DNA of 64,000 nt from Camellia lanceoleosa (Eukaryota; Streptophyta; Magnoliopsida; Ericales; Theaceae), in NCBI GenBank assembly GCA_025200525.1, contig CM045762.1:83295893-83359892 (forward strand), given 5' to 3'. Below the pieces are notes generated by a model, which worked only from the letters and a program-made list of their open reading frames with translations, did no database searches and was not told where the DNA came from. Within the stretch, counting starts at the first letter, position 1, and each line of letters begins with the position of its first letter. A program made the translations under genes and the position numbers. This document shows positions 21,173-33,329 of this stretch, one piece after another.

Positions 21173-24100
21173 GTCAATCCCCTCTTTTGAGCTCAATTTT
21201 GCAACATTTTTCTAGCCTCTTTGCTTGCTGTTTTGAGCTCAGACCAAAACTGAAAAGGTCATTTTTTTGAGCTCATTTCCTTGTTTCATTAAGGGCTCAA
21301 CACTATTTAAGCCCCCCCATGTTGCACTTGCTTCAATGCCCTCTTGAATGCCATTTTCTTGCATGATATTTTTAGCTTGTGTGTGATCTGTTTTGGGGCC
21401 TGATGTAAACTGTAAATAGGCCTATTTTGAGCCCCTCTTCAATATTGAAGAAGGGATCAATACTGTTGGGGACCTCCATGTATCACTTGCCATTCTACCC
21501 CTCTTTGGTCCCCATTTTTGCATGATTTGTTAGCTTATCTTGCTTCTATTTTTCGGCCATGATCAGAACTGAAAGTGACCCTTTTTTGACCCCCTTGTCA
21601 TGTCTCATTGAGGGTCTTTGGCTGTTTAGTGAATATTTTGTATACTTTGGTTATAGCCTTCTTGTGGCCTTAATCTTGCATTGCATTTTGAGCATGTTTG
21701 TATACTGATTTGGGCTTGATCATCTACTCTAAAATGACATATTTTGGGACCCTCTTCAACATTGTTGAAGGTCCCTCACTTGTTTGAGACCCCCATATAT
21801 CAGTTACTTCTTTGCCCCTTTGTTGTCCCATTTCTTGCATGAATTGTTTGCCATACTTGTATCTATTTTTGGGGCTTGTCATCTACTGAAAAACATCATA
21901 TTTTTTGCCCCTCTTCAACATTGTAGAAGGGGCCTTCTGTGTTTGAGATCAGCAGCTATGACTTGCTTCATTACCTCTCTCCCCCCTCCCCCCATTTTTG
22001 TATGCTATTTTAGCCCCACTTTTGCTCACTGTTTGGCCATGCTTTGTACTGTAAAAATGCTTTTTTGGGGGCTTCCTAGCTTCTGTCTTCACACTTCATG
22101 TACGAATCATGCATGCATTGCATAGCTATAGGCCATTTCATGTGCTTAATTCCATATTTCGGGGCTCGTTCCTTGCATCGGGTTTCATTTCGCCTTGTTT
22201 CGGGGTTGTTTTTCCCCTCATTTTGTCACTGATTTTTGCATGTTTGCATATCATATTCCATGTCTTTGCCATGTCTCATTAGAGTGGCATTTCGGTGCCT
22301 GAGGGTCCGTCCTCGGTTTGCGTGCCCGCATGCACGCATTTCGAGTTGTCTTGTTTTCATCTAATGGCCTCCTATGTGAGTGTGGCTGAGGCTCTCTCAT
22401 GTTGGTGTAAGCCTATCATTGCATTGCGTATGCCATTTCATCCATAGCATTGTGTATGCTCGGTTGTGTATCACCTCGTGTAACGTGTATGCCATTCCAT
22501 AACATTGTGTATGTTAGGATTGTATCTTAGTTGCATTTCACGCATATCATGCATATTGCATCGTGTTCGGGATAGGAGTTAGCCCGGGCACGGGAAACGA
22601 GGTACGTTCCGTACTCCGAGTGACGGAACGTGTCTCAATTCCCAAGTCACTGACACTCCGGATTATCCATGATGGAGTTAGGTTTTGTTGTAGTGTTCAT
22701 ATGCATTCATTCTATATCGAGTTGTGCAATTCGGCTCCTCGGCCATCATGCATCGAGATGCGTGATTGGTGGTACGAGGATCGAGACATGCATACATTTG
22801 TGAAAATACATTGTTATGCCCCTTTCGCTCGCTTCGGCAAAGATATCAAGAATCAGCGATCTTCCGAGGCTTGGCGCGCTTTTCAAGAATCATTGCAAAA
22901 CAGAGGCTAATTGGGGCATTCCAGTGGATTTCCGCGCAAAGTAGCCCAAACATGCATCATTCCATCATCCGGAGCAGAATCAAGGCAGTCCCTAGCTTGC
23001 ATGCCAGTTTTATTATTTTCTTAGTTAATTTGTAAATTAATTAAGAATTTGTACATTTATATTTGGACTGTATTATTCTTTCATTTGAGACTGTATATTT
23101 ATTCGGACCCTTGCGCGGGGGCATAATTGTAATAAGTGTGGGTGAGTGTGATGTATATCTTCCAATCCCACGTCTTTCTTCCCTTTTATTTACCTGCTTA
23201 TGATAGTTAGATTAGGGCATATTTCACTTAGCATACAGTATGACAGCATGTTCGCATCATTCATCTGTTTTGCACGCACCGGGCTTGGTGCATCATACAA
23301 ACTGCATTTGTATTTCAATTCCAAATTGAATACGTGTTAGTTGTAACATTCCATATGCCATGTTTAGAATAGCCGAGCCTGCTATAGTTGCATCTTTGCA
23401 TGTGTTGCATTAGACATTTCTGTATGTTTAGGATCATGCATGATTTCTAATGAGCTTCTGTTTTGGCTTAGAGTACTCGGTGAGTTTTATGCTTTAGCAT
23501 CCTTGCATGCGTGTGAGTGACTGCCATGAATAGCATGCTAACCATGAGGCTACGCGCTTATGTGATATAACTGCCTTGAATGCCTGTGGGTGGAGGTTGA
23601 GTTACTTGAAGTGGAACAAATCATTGACTGTTTGTTTTAAGCCCATTAGATAGTGGCAAAATCATGTTTTTCTAAGCCCACCTGAGGGTGGCAAATTCAC
23701 GTCTTAGCCTACCTGCGGGTAGCACCATCAAACCATTTTCAAACAAACAAACATGAAATGTTTAGTTCCAATTCAGGCGACTCATTTATACTTGTTTGTC
23801 ATGAGCATCACATAGTAATCTAGGCTAATAACCGAATAAGAACGCACAATGTTTTCAAAATCGATATCATGGTTAGTAGAGGCCGGTCTTTGAGGCGAAG
23901 GGTGCTCACGGTGACCTTCCCAATCGTACCCAAGTTCCCGAGCCGAGGCAACTTTGGTGATGACGGACACGTGGCCTTTGGCACCGAGTCAGGGTTTCCT
24001 AAATTTCTCATTAAAAAACATTTAGGTGGCGACTCAGATTCCGCAAAGCCATGTTTGGCACTTCTTTCAAAAATCAGTTTTCTCAAAACGACTTGCCGGA

Positions 24101-24220
24101 TTTGGACTCTTTGGTTCAAGATTAAGAACCGTGACATTTGAGTCCTTGAACTGTAGTGACCCCAATATGAACGGAACGGGACTTAACCCTCCCGGGGCGT
24201 TCGGGGACGTCTACAGTTTC

Positions 24221-24238
24221 TGGCAACTCTGTTGGGGA
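24221..24238 (+). other. primer-binding site
   Basis: TGGCAACTCTGTTGGGGA begins five bases after the 5' LTR. The TGG pairs with a tRNA CCA end. Elements of the Ogre group are known to use tRNA-Arg, and this sequence resembles their site. The exact tRNA was not checked. Confidence 0.7.
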
Positions 24239-25245
24239 GTTTGGAGAACTTGGCTCGAACTCGTGATATCTGGTTTTGACTACACTTGTGTGTTTCTTTG
24301 CATTGCATTTGCATTGGTACGCCTAGGACACCGTGTTTGCCATATGCCATTCCCAAACGATTTGCCGGAGGCTTGTCTTGTCAAGGCATGTCCATAAGGC
24401 TGATCGGCTCTGGGCTCTGACAGCATGGGAACACAAACCCCGGTTTTACCGGGGCACCCTTTTTGACCATTCGACCTAGTGCATATTCGGATCCATAGTG
24501 ACCATTCTAAACTAGGACAGGTTACTTACCCGTTTATAGGTTGTTTGAAGCCGCTGTGTGCGTAGTGAAACCCTAACTCCTGACAAAATAGGACAGGGAA
24601 ACCCTACCCCAAAATAGGGGTGTTTTGGCTCTTACTTATCTGTTATGTGCTTTAGAGTACGTCTCTACAGGGAATGCATGTATCAGTTTACGAGTTTGGG
24701 CACCAGGCCTGCGGGCATCAGTTAGTATCTGAGAATCAGTTGTCTGCGGATATCAGATTCAGTTTTGAGGAACAGTGATATAGGAACAGTGATCAGTGAT
24801 TGAGGACAGTGTGTTTTCAGCTTATCAACTGTGTGTTGTATGCCCGACTGTGTGTTGTGTATTTAATTTAAGCTGTTATGCTGCCCGTTTATCTGGTTAT
24901 TTATTTCCTTTTCGCTTTATTTATCTTTTTGCTAAGGGCAGTTTTGGCACGATTGCTTCCGAACCAGTAGATATTCCCCAAGCACTTTGGACGCGAGGTC
25001 GCCGACTCAATCGATCTGAGGATCTGGTTGACGGACATCCAGTGTTCCACTCCCTGCCCCCAGTTGTTAGAAGAAGGCCACGGAGGCGCAGTGTATCAGA
25101 GCAGGGATTACCGGGACAACGGGCTACTTTAGCGAAGAAACAAGTTGGGATTGCTTCCGCTTATAGAGATACACTTACCGGCCACCACCGACCAATGAAT
25201 ATGGCCGGATAGAGGAAATGATGCGTCGATGCAAGAGAGCATGAG
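24239..25245 (+). other. retroelement leader before gag
   Basis: About 1 kb between the primer-binding site and the gag frame. An ORF at 24796-25212 has a basic patch (R-R-R-P-R-R-R near its middle) but resembles no domain I know. Ogre elements often carry an extra ORF upstream of gag, so this may be its remnant; the evidence is weak. Confidence 0.4.
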
Positions 25246-27181
25246 ATGATGCAGAGGATGCCATCCGCCAAGCGGAATTTTCTAACAGCCACACCATGGC
25301 CCAAAGAAGTCGAAATGATCACTAGGTTGCAAATAAACAGAACGCGATCTACTTCACATCAGGCTCCTCCTCCCGGGGCTCCATTACCCGAGCAGGCACC
25401 TACTAGTCAGAATACCTTCCCGAATACCCACAATACCCTACCCAATGTCCAGAATACTCAAGAGGACACAGGCCTTCCAACGGGGCTGGCTCCGCCCCCA
25501 CTTCCGCCTCAACTGTCCAAGACTCATACACCCAACCACCCGGACTCTCCCTTTGAGTTCGAAATCGACCATAAAACTCTAAAACTGAGTAAGCTGGAGA
25601 AGCTTTTCAAGAAGTCACAAGGGGTAAAAGCCATTCTGGACATCAAAGATGGGTACACCGATGTAGCCGTAACATTGCCAGACAGATTCAAGATGCCACA
25701 AATTGACCGCTTCGACGGGTCCGGAGATTCCATGGTCCATCTTCGGCTATTCTCAGACATCTTGCGGCCAATGGGCCTAACCCGACCACAAAAGCTTTCC
25801 CTGTTTGGCCGAACTTTGTCGGGTGTGGCAGCCATCTGGTACGCAAAGTTGGAAGACGAGGTCAAAAGAAGTTGGGACGAAATGGCTGAGGCCTTTGTTG
25901 CACAGTACTCGTACAATACACAAATCGAGATTACAACTCGTGATCTCGAAACAACGAGACAGGAACCCAAGGAGACTTTTTCAGACTTCGTAACTCGATG
26001 GAGGGCAAAAGCATCGATGATGACCTTAAGGCCTACAGACAAAGATCAAATCATGATGATTATGCGCAATCTTCAACCAAAATTGATGCAGAAGATGATC
26101 GTACTTCCCTTTCCCACATTCTCAGATTTACACGAAATGAGGGTACAGATCGAGGATACCATGAAACAGGGTCTGATCGACCAGGATAAGGAGCAACCCA
26201 AAAGGACTTTCAACCGCAATAATAATGCAGGCCCGAGCGGCGCTGCAAATACAAGAGCTTCAGAGGTGAGCATGGTCACGACCACTCCCCCTCCCCCAAG
26301 ACCCACGACAGCCACGCCTTTCTCTGGCGCATCTGGAAGTAATACCCAAAACACCAAATATCCACCCAGAGGCCAAAGAACCTTCACTCCCCTCTATATG
26401 CCCCTGTCCAAAGCTCTGGGGGTATTAATCAGGAAGAAGCATCTGACGCCCCTAGAGCCGAGGCCACTGCCAAATCCACTCCCTCCCTCTCATGACTTGG
26501 CAAAATATCATACAGATCACCAACAAAGACGGTCATGACACCGACTGTTGTTTCAGATTGCGTCATGAGATCCAGGATCTTATTGACAAGCAAGTGATCG
26601 CGCCTCCCGAAAAACCCAACGTCACGACAAATCCTCTCCCACCACATAACCAAGCCCCTCCTCCCAATAGAATCAATTTCATCCAAACTGGGGTCGTGTC
26701 TTACGATCCTAGTATCTATATCACCCCATCCTACCTACCTAAGCCGGAGGTGATCCTTCCTGTCTGCACTGATTTGTGCATGATGGACATCTCCACAACC
26801 CAATCTAAGCCACTGGTGGTGACCACCGAAGATGGGACAGGGCAGGTTTCAGAGGAAAAGGAGGTTGCTGAGTCTGAGATTGAACAGTCCGGGAATCTTG
26901 CCGGAGGAGCTTATGATCCGAGTGAATACATCCAATCAGTGGGCCAGTCTGAGCTGAGTGTAGGGTTGCCAGAAAAAGCAGAGTTATGTGTGATTCAGGG
27001 GGACAGATCTGAAAGGGGAACAGATGATCTAACAGCTGTGGGAGAGGACCTTGCCAACCTCCAGTTCTTCAGTGACCAAGAATCAGGAGATGCCGCAATC
27101 AACTGGTTCGACTATGAGGAGTCGGCAGAAGTTACCGGATGGTTAGATGATCAACCAGACATCGTAGAATTTCAACTGTAA
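25246..27181 (+). pseudogene. gag polyprotein remnant (Tat lineage)
   Basis: The main part is the ORF 25246-26538. A capsid-type Retrotrans_gag region spans roughly residues 145-310: F-K-M-P-Q-I-D-R-F-D-G, then W-Y-A-K-L, then F-S-D-F-V-T-R-W-R. Homology continues in another frame at 26492-27181, starting G-H-D-T-D-C-C-F-R-L-R-H-E-I-Q-D-L-I-D, which looks like a worn zinc-knuckle region followed by a Pro-rich stretch and an acidic tail. One frameshift between about 26420 and 26510 therefore splits gag. The true start is uncertain because the frame opens only after a TGA at 25219. Gag would form the particle that packages element RNA. Confidence 0.75.
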
Positions 27182-27797
27182 CAAGGTCTTACAGGCGAGA
27201 GTATCGATGATGGCCTAAGGGCCGAGAATCGGGACCACCGGAGAGCGCCGGCACTAAGAATTTCGCTCAGAATTTGGGGATTGTAAATACAGGGAATATT
27301 GACCAACCAACTGTACTGACGCAGTTAGAACAACAAAGGTTTGAGGATTCCGAGAGAATCAGAAAAGCTAAGGCCTATGTGAGGGTCGAGAGTGCTGTGT
27401 GCACGGGAATAGGAAATACTGCGGGCATGAGGACTGAAGGTGCCGCGAGTACGATCATACCGGAGCCGGACAGGTGTCTGTCGGCTGCCGACGGAATGTA
27501 GTGGGAAGACGATGACTTATGTCTTGCCCACACAGATGAGAATTGGGGAAGTAACCAACCAGATGATACCTGGTATATTAACGAGATCGCTCATATGACA
27601 AGAAGTGGGCGATATTTCAAGCCCCAGCACTTAGACCAACCTGAGGCATCAGGGAAAGACAAAGAAGCAGAGAAATAGAAGGAGAAACAGATTGAAGAAG
27701 AAGCTGTGCTCAAGCAACTGAAGAAGATACAAGCAGACATCACCATCTGGGATCAAGCATTTGCTCATGAGTACATTGTAAAGCTGTCCTATCTGCT
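27182..27797 (+). pseudogene. decayed gag-protease linker
   Basis: Frame fragments at about 27502-27790 read D-T-W-Y-I-N-E-I-A-H-M-T-R-S-G-R-Y-F-K-P and then a Lys/Glu-rich K-Q-L-K-K-I-Q-A-D-I stretch, typical of the linker before protease in Tat elements. A TAG at 27676-27678 and at least one frameshift break it. No separate function is assigned. Confidence 0.5.
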
Positions 27798-28409
27798 ATG
27801 GACAAGGCCAAACTCTCTATAGATACTACACCAGAGCAGCTAGTTGGGCTGGCTTTTCCGGGAGGAGGTTCCCCGGCATTAACCTTTTCAAACAAAGAAC
27901 TACCGCCTGAGGGCACAAATCATAACAAACCTCTCTATGTCTCCGTGGAGTGTAGAGACAAGTGGATACCGGTGGTACTTGTTGATACCGTCCGCTTATT
28001 AATGTTCCGCCCAAATGTATCAACAGATAATCGGGTTGAAGCTCATGACTTCATGCCGACTACTCAAGTGATCAGAGCATATGATAATACTAGCAGGGAA
28101 GTGATGGGGACTGTCAAGATTCAGACCCAGGTTGGTCCAGGACAACACAACATCGAATTTCATGTCTTGGACGTTCCCGCAACCTTCAACTTGCTCTTGG
28201 GGCGGCCGTGGTTGCACCAAGTAAAGGCAGTCTCTTCCACTCTACATCAAATGCTGAAGTACCCTTACGGGAAAGGGGTGGCTATTGTCTTCGGAAATTC
28301 ATCCATCCATCCGCCGCCGGAAGTGTCTACACCAGTTCTAGAGATCGAACATGGCACGGAGGATGTGTTCTTATCGGGGTTCACTTTGGCTGAGGCCCGT
28401 GGTGCGTAA
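27798..28409 (+). pseudogene. retroelement aspartic protease remnant
   Basis: The region would process the polyprotein. The N-terminal block S-I-D-T-T-P-E-Q-L-V-G-L-A-F-P-G-G leads to W-I-P-V-V-L-V-D-T. Next come R-A-Y-D-N-T-S-R-E-V and F-N-L-L-L-G-R-P-W-L-H, the second typical of the flap and C-terminal part. The Gly expected after Asp-Thr in the catalytic D-[ST]-G is replaced by V-R-L-L-M-F, and the next ~20 residues look out of frame, so small indels near 27985-28015 have destroyed the active site. A further frameshift near 28398 produces the TAA at 28407. Confidence 0.75.
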
Positions 28410-29221
28410 TATTATGGTGTGGAATGAAGGTGTGTACGCTGCTGCTCAACTGCCTACCTCATGAACAAGCTACAACACATCCCCGGATGGGATTAGAAAG
28501 AAGCGCCGAAAGGCGTTGCAAAGATAATGGCAGTGCCACACAACCCTCATACCTTTGGCTTGGGTTATCTGCCCACCAAAGAGGACTGGGTGAGGAAGGG
28601 AAAGGAAATGGCCGGCAGAGCCAGAGCGAAGCAGGCTGGGAAGCCTTTTGAATTAATGCACAGGCCCATTCAGGGTACCCTGAACGGACGCTTTGTCCGG
28701 GAGGGGGAGGATTTTCCATTTTGCGGCTTCCCAGAGCCGTGGATAAACGCGGAGAAGAAGCGCGTGCCAGGCTTCGAGATCTTCTTCGACCTGCAACTAT
28801 CCGGGGATGACGTTGCCACAGAGCAGACAGACCCATCAGCCGAGGTTGAACAGTGCAAGGCAGTGGATCCTGAGGGCACAGAATTTGAAATGGGGGTAGC
28901 GCTGGCATGTCTACTCTCTGATCCTCCGATCGACCATAAGTGCTTGGGGGATAACTTCGTGGTTTCCATGATTGGGGATGAAACGGCTGCGAGCCAACCA
29001 GCAGCTATCTTGGATGCATCTATCGCACCCTCTCTCATTTGGCAATACGATGAGGGATTTTTGTCCAGCAGCACCGGGTCAGGTAGTGAGCCGGAATCTG
29101 ATTCCACCGAGTCTTGTGAGTCGGAATCAGATTCCACTGACCGAAGTCTCGAAGTCTGTACTCCTGGGGATGTTAACCCAGATGCCACAGTCCTGTCTAG
29201 GTCGTCTTTTTCTTTTCATTT
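28410..29221 (+). pseudogene. pol linker with G-patch-like segment
   Basis: An ORF at 28527-29234 begins near P-H-T-F-G-L-G-Y-L-P-T-K-E-D-W, a Gly-rich segment like the G-patch-type region between protease and RT in Tat/Ogre elements. It then has F-C-G-F-P-E-P-W-I-N-A-E-K and an acidic Ser/Glu-rich tail with S-E-S-D-S-T repeats. Ogre relatives have an intron around here. 'cctgtctag' at 29192-29200 is a possible acceptor, but no matching donor was established. Confidence 0.5.
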
Positions 29222-30915
29222 GAGTCTGTTGTAAATGAATCGGACGATTTGGATGAACTTAATGAGAATGAGGTGAATGTGGTTTCCGAGTACTTTTCTG
29301 TGCCCTTAATTTATTGCATTAATTCAGACTTTCAAAATTTTGAAAACGACGAGGACGAAGTTCCTGCGGTTTTGCAACGATTAATTGAGCAAGAGCAGGA
29401 AAGATTTGTTAAACCATTGATGGATGAAATCATTACCGTAAACATTAGTACTGAGGAGGACCCGCGGCTGGTCCAGATCGGGTCCACGTTGTCTTTGGAG
29501 GAACGCGAGCGCTTAGTCGCTTTATTAAAAGATTTCAAAGATGTTTTCGCGTGGTCCTACGAAGACATGCCTGGAATCGATCCTGAGATTGTACAAAGAT
29601 CGGATCCCCTTGACCCCGAGGCCCGAATTCGCAGCGTAAACTTAGAAGGATCCGCCCGGACTGGGCTCTCAAGATTAAGGAAGAGGTCACCAAGCAAATC
29701 GACACAGGCTTCCTGCTGGTATCTGAATATCCGACTTGGTTGGCCAACATTGTTCTGGTGCCGAAGAAGGATGGCAGGATCCGGGTGTGCGTGGACTTCA
29801 GGGATTTGAACAGAGCTAGTCCAAAGGACGACTTCCCCTTACCTCACATCGATGAGTTGGTAGATTTCACAGTAGGGCATGCTTTGCTCTCATTTATGGA
29901 TGGCTTCTCATGTTATAACCAAATAGTGATGGCACCCGAAGACCGGGAAAAGACTGCATTCACCACCCCGTGGGGGACATACTGCTACAGGGTAATGCCG
30001 TTCGGGTTGAAGAACACTGGAGCTACTTATCAACGGGCCGCGACCACAATACTACATGATATGATCCACAAAGAGGTTGAGGTGTATGTGGACGACATGA
30101 TTGTCAAGTCCAAAGAAAGAGAAGGCCACTACACCGCCTTGCATAAGTTTTTCCAAAGGATCAGGGAATTTTGGTTGCGGCTAAACCCTCAAAAATGTAC
30201 ATTTGGTGTTACAGCGGGAAAAATGCTAGGGTTTCTGATTACACAAAGGGGCATCGAGGTCGACCCTTCCAAAATCAAGGCCATCTTAGAAATGCCACCA
30301 CCAAGGACTGAAAAGGAGGTGCGAGGCTTTCTGGGTAAAGTGCAATTCATAAGACGGTTTATTTCAAAATTAACCTTGACTTGTGAACCACTTTTTGGCC
30401 TCCTCAAGAAAGGAAAGAAGTTTCAATGGGACGACCGATGTCAAGCTGCATTTGAACAGATTAAAGAATATCTACAGAACCCGCCCGTTTTATCGCCACC
30501 AGAACCGGGGAAACCGTTAATTTTGTATCTGTCAGTGACTGAGACTACGATGGGCTGCATGCTTGCATAAGAATCAGAAGACAAGGTGGAGAGAGCCATC
30601 TACTATCTCAGCAAGAAGATGCTGGAGTATGAGACCCGATATACACCGCTGGAAAAGGTTTGCTTAGCTTTGGTATGGGCTACCAGGAAGCTGTGGCACT
30701 ACCTGTTAGCTCACTCTGTAATGTTGGTTTCACGACTTGATCCCATCAAATATCTTTTCGAGAAACCAGCACTTACAGGTAGGCTAGCTCGTTGGTTGCT
30801 GTTGCTCTCCGAATTTGATCTCACGTACGTGACACGCAAGTCAGTGAAAGGAAGAGCAGTAGCAGAGTTCCTTGCCGACCACCCAGTTGAGGGGGATGAA
30901 GCAGTTGAGTACCTG
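29222..30915 (+). pseudogene. reverse transcriptase and first RNase H remnant
   Basis: The RT makes cDNA from element RNA. An N-terminal block ends F-A-W-S-Y-E-D-M-P-G-I-D-P-E-I-V-Q (about 29545-29600). A frameshift at about 29630-29645 moves homology to the frame that continues V-P-K-K-D-G-R-I-R-V-C-V-D-F, M-P-F-G-L-K-N-T-G-A-T-Y-Q, and the catalytic Y-V-D-D at 30085-30096. The connection and first RNase H follow. A TAA at 30568-30570 interrupts the same frame where relatives have Gln. The first RNase H has T-E-T where an Asp is expected, so this domain looks inactive, as is common when a second RNase H is present. Confidence 0.88.
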
Positions 30916-31428
30916 TTCTCGAATGAAACAATTATGCATATCGACGATGAAACTTGGACGATGTACTTTGACGGAGCATCAAATCAACATGGGTATGGGA
31001 TAGAAGTGTTGCTAATAGCACCCGACAATTCCCGTATTCCTTTCGCCTTCAAACTCCGATTCAAAGTCTCGAACAATGAAGCAGAATATGAGGCGTGCAT
31101 CGCTGGTCTAGAAGCAGCCCTGGAACTAGGGGCAAGACGGTTGGACGTCATTGGGGACTCGAACCTTGTTGTGTCTCAAGCTAAAGGAGATTGGAAAGTA
31201 AAAGAGGAAAAGATGATGATGTATCACCAGACCTTGGATTTGCTGATTCCTCGGTTTGAGAAGCTAAGTTTTACTCATCTACTAAGAGAGAACAACAGGT
31301 TCGCAGATTCTTTAGAAACTCTATCTTCTATGATAGACATCCCGTGTGGAGTCCGAATGCGTCCAGTCATCATTGACCAGAAATTTGCACCTGCCTATGA
31401 GTCGATTGCAACCATAGATGAAGTTTAG
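30916..31428 (+). pseudogene. second (archaeal-type) RNase H of Tat element
   Basis: A full extra RNase H follows the first in the same frame. The catalytic set is visible: Asp in Y-F-D-G-A-S (30970), Glu in N-N-E-A-E-Y-E-A (31078), Asp in G-D-S-N-L-V-V (31156) and Asp in F-A-D-S-L-E-T (31306). This dual RNase H is diagnostic of the plant Tat lineage. The frame ends at TAG 31426-31428, where the homology clearly continues (D-E-H-P-W-Y-Y-D-V-W), so this stop is a mutation in a longer polyprotein. Confidence 0.85.
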
Positions 31429-32684
31429 GACGAACACCCCTGGTATTACGACGTCTGGAATTTCTTGGAGAAAGAAGCATACCCGCCAGGGATAAATGCC
31501 AAAGACAAAAGGGAAATCAGGAGAATGGCAGTTCAGTTCATCATCTGCGGGGGTAAATCAGATAAACGGGTCATTCGGGAATGCATAAACTGTGCGTTGA
31601 TGCCGAAGAGTCAAAGCGTCTGATGGAAGCCATCCACGGGGAAGAATGTGGTGCGCACATGAATGGGGTAATGTTGGCACGGAAGATCCTCAGACAGGGT
31701 TATTACTGGTCCACCATGGAGGAGGATTGTATTGGTTTCATTCGGTGATGCCACAAATGTCAGATTCATGCAAATCGCATGAACATTCCGCCGTCAAAGC
31801 TGTACAACATGACTTCGCCATGGCCATTTGTAGTTTGGGGAATTGATGTAATCGGAGCTGTTACGCCAAAGGGGTCGAATGGGCATGAGTTCATTTTGGT
31901 AACGATAGATTATTTCACAAGGTGGGTTGAGGCCCAATCTTATGCGGTGTTGAAGGCTTCGCACGTCGCAAAATTTATCAGAAACAACATCATCTGTCAC
32001 TACGGGGTCCCAAACGAAATAATTTCAGACAATGGTTCCCACTTCAAGAAGGAGGTGATTGATTTGTTGGAGAAATATAACGTGGCTTTTCATAAGTCAT
32101 CTACCTATCGGCTGCAGACCAATGGAGCGGTTGAGGCCGCTAACAAGAATATCAAGCGCATACTACAGAAGATGGTGGAAACCTACCGGGACTGGCCAGA
32201 TAAGCCGCAGTTTGCTCTATGGGGCTACTGGACTTCAATCAGAACTTCTACTGGGGCGACTCCGTACTCATTGGTTTATGGGATGGAGGCCGTTCTGCCT
32301 ATTGAGATTGAGGTCCCGTCATTACGAGTATTGGCTGAGTGTCAGATAGCCGAAGTGGATTGGCAACAGAGCAGATTTGAGGAACTCATGCTCTTCGATG
32401 AAAGAAGGTTGAAAGCACTGTACCACGTCCAAGGTTATCAACGCAGAATCGCCCGGGCTTTCAACAAGAAGGTTAAGTCTAGGAATTTGAAAGAAGGAGA
32501 TTTGGTACTGAAGGACAACCGAGCTCCCATCCACGACCCAAGGGGCAAGTTCAGACCCAATTGGACTGGTCCCTACATCATCAAGTCAATCTGGTCAGGT
32601 GGAGCTGTGGTTCTGATGGATCTAGATGGCTTAGAGTTTTCCTAACCGATCAACATGGACAAGTTGAAGAAATACTACCCCTGA
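31429..32684 (+). pseudogene. integrase remnant
   Basis: It would insert cDNA into the genome. After a frameshift between about 31560 and 31590 one frame runs to the natural TGA at 32682-32684, interrupted by TGA 31746-31748 and TAA 32643-32645. The zinc-binding residues are intact: His 31635, His 31656, and the pair in C-H-K-C (31749, 31758), giving H-x6-H-x30-C-x2-C. The core residues are also present: Asp 31845, Asp 32028 and Glu 32133 (D-x60-D-x34-E). A GPY/F-type module (W-T-G-P-Y-I-I-K-S-I) follows. There is no chromodomain, as expected for Tat. Confidence 0.88.
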
Positions 32685-33329
32685 GAGGGTTGCTAGGCCG
32701 AAAACCTGAAAAAGTGACCTAGGCAAAACTCAGAGCATGGAAAATTTGAAATTATAAAAAATGAGCTCGCAAGGTTGAAAACTCGCAAAGGGCGGCCTTG
32801 GACAAAGTTAGAGCGCAAAAGGAGAGTGAAAATACCCGAGCGAACCTAAGCCTGAACTACTTAAGGCTTGATTCCCATCTTTGGGATATGTAGGCAGCTT
32901 CATCTTGAAGTTCAGCCACAATTTTTTTTCCCGATCAACTTTGTCCATTTGATCATCTCAGTCATCTCTATTCATCAGCATTTATCGTGATCTCCGGTAC
33001 AGTGCTATTCAGACTAGGGGCAACTTTCCAATTGCTAGGATCCGGGGTCGTGCATCTCAGTGACAGATCTCAGGCGTGTCCAGTTCTGATCCATATCGAA
33101 AATAGTTTTGAAAAGTTTTAATAAAAGTTGACTTTGCTCAAACTAATCTTTTCACAACTAAGACCATTTTTGGACCAAAGCGGAAAATTTTCAGTACCAC
33201 AACCTTCAATTTCGTTGATTTCAAAACAGAGTTCTCTTGCTCTTGCATACAATTGAAGTTGCTTTTTATTACACTCATAACGAAAACTTGAAAGTACTAA
33301 TAAAGTAATAAATCTAGGGCATAGTCAAG
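32685..33329 (+). other. spacer between pol and the antisense genes
   Basis: Non-coding on both strands. It would serve as 3' region for both pol and the antisense gene ending at 33330. The phrase 'gtaataaatctagggcatag' (AATAAA at about 33308 on the plus strand) was noted. No other signal seen. Confidence 0.5.

Larger units (their letters stand above)
19866..24215 (+). repeat. 5' LTR (4350 bp)
   Basis: It starts TGTAGACACC and ends GACGTCTACA, so the ends are short inverted repeats (TGTAGAC/GTCTACA). It matches 41019-45418 along its full length with small differences. It holds a GC-rich palindrome cluster, a TATA-like box, a CT-rich leader and a strong splice-donor sequence, each listed separately. 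Later parts carry repeated phrases around 'gtatgccatt' and 'cattgtgtatg' (22420-22520). Several short ORFs inside (for example 20783-21190, 21784-22125, 22563-22910) recur in the 3' LTR but match no protein I recognise. Confidence 0.95.

Noticed and set aside
20004..23035. Small ORFs shared by both LTRs
   Set aside because: Their conservation is explained by LTR duplication. None resembles a known protein.
25524..26042. 172-codon minus-strand frame opposite gag
   Set aside because: A shadow of the gag frame; no motif or promoter, unlike the two antisense genes in the 3' region.
28670..29188. 172-codon minus-strand frame opposite the pol linker
   Set aside because: A shadow of the plus-strand frame with no recognisable feature.
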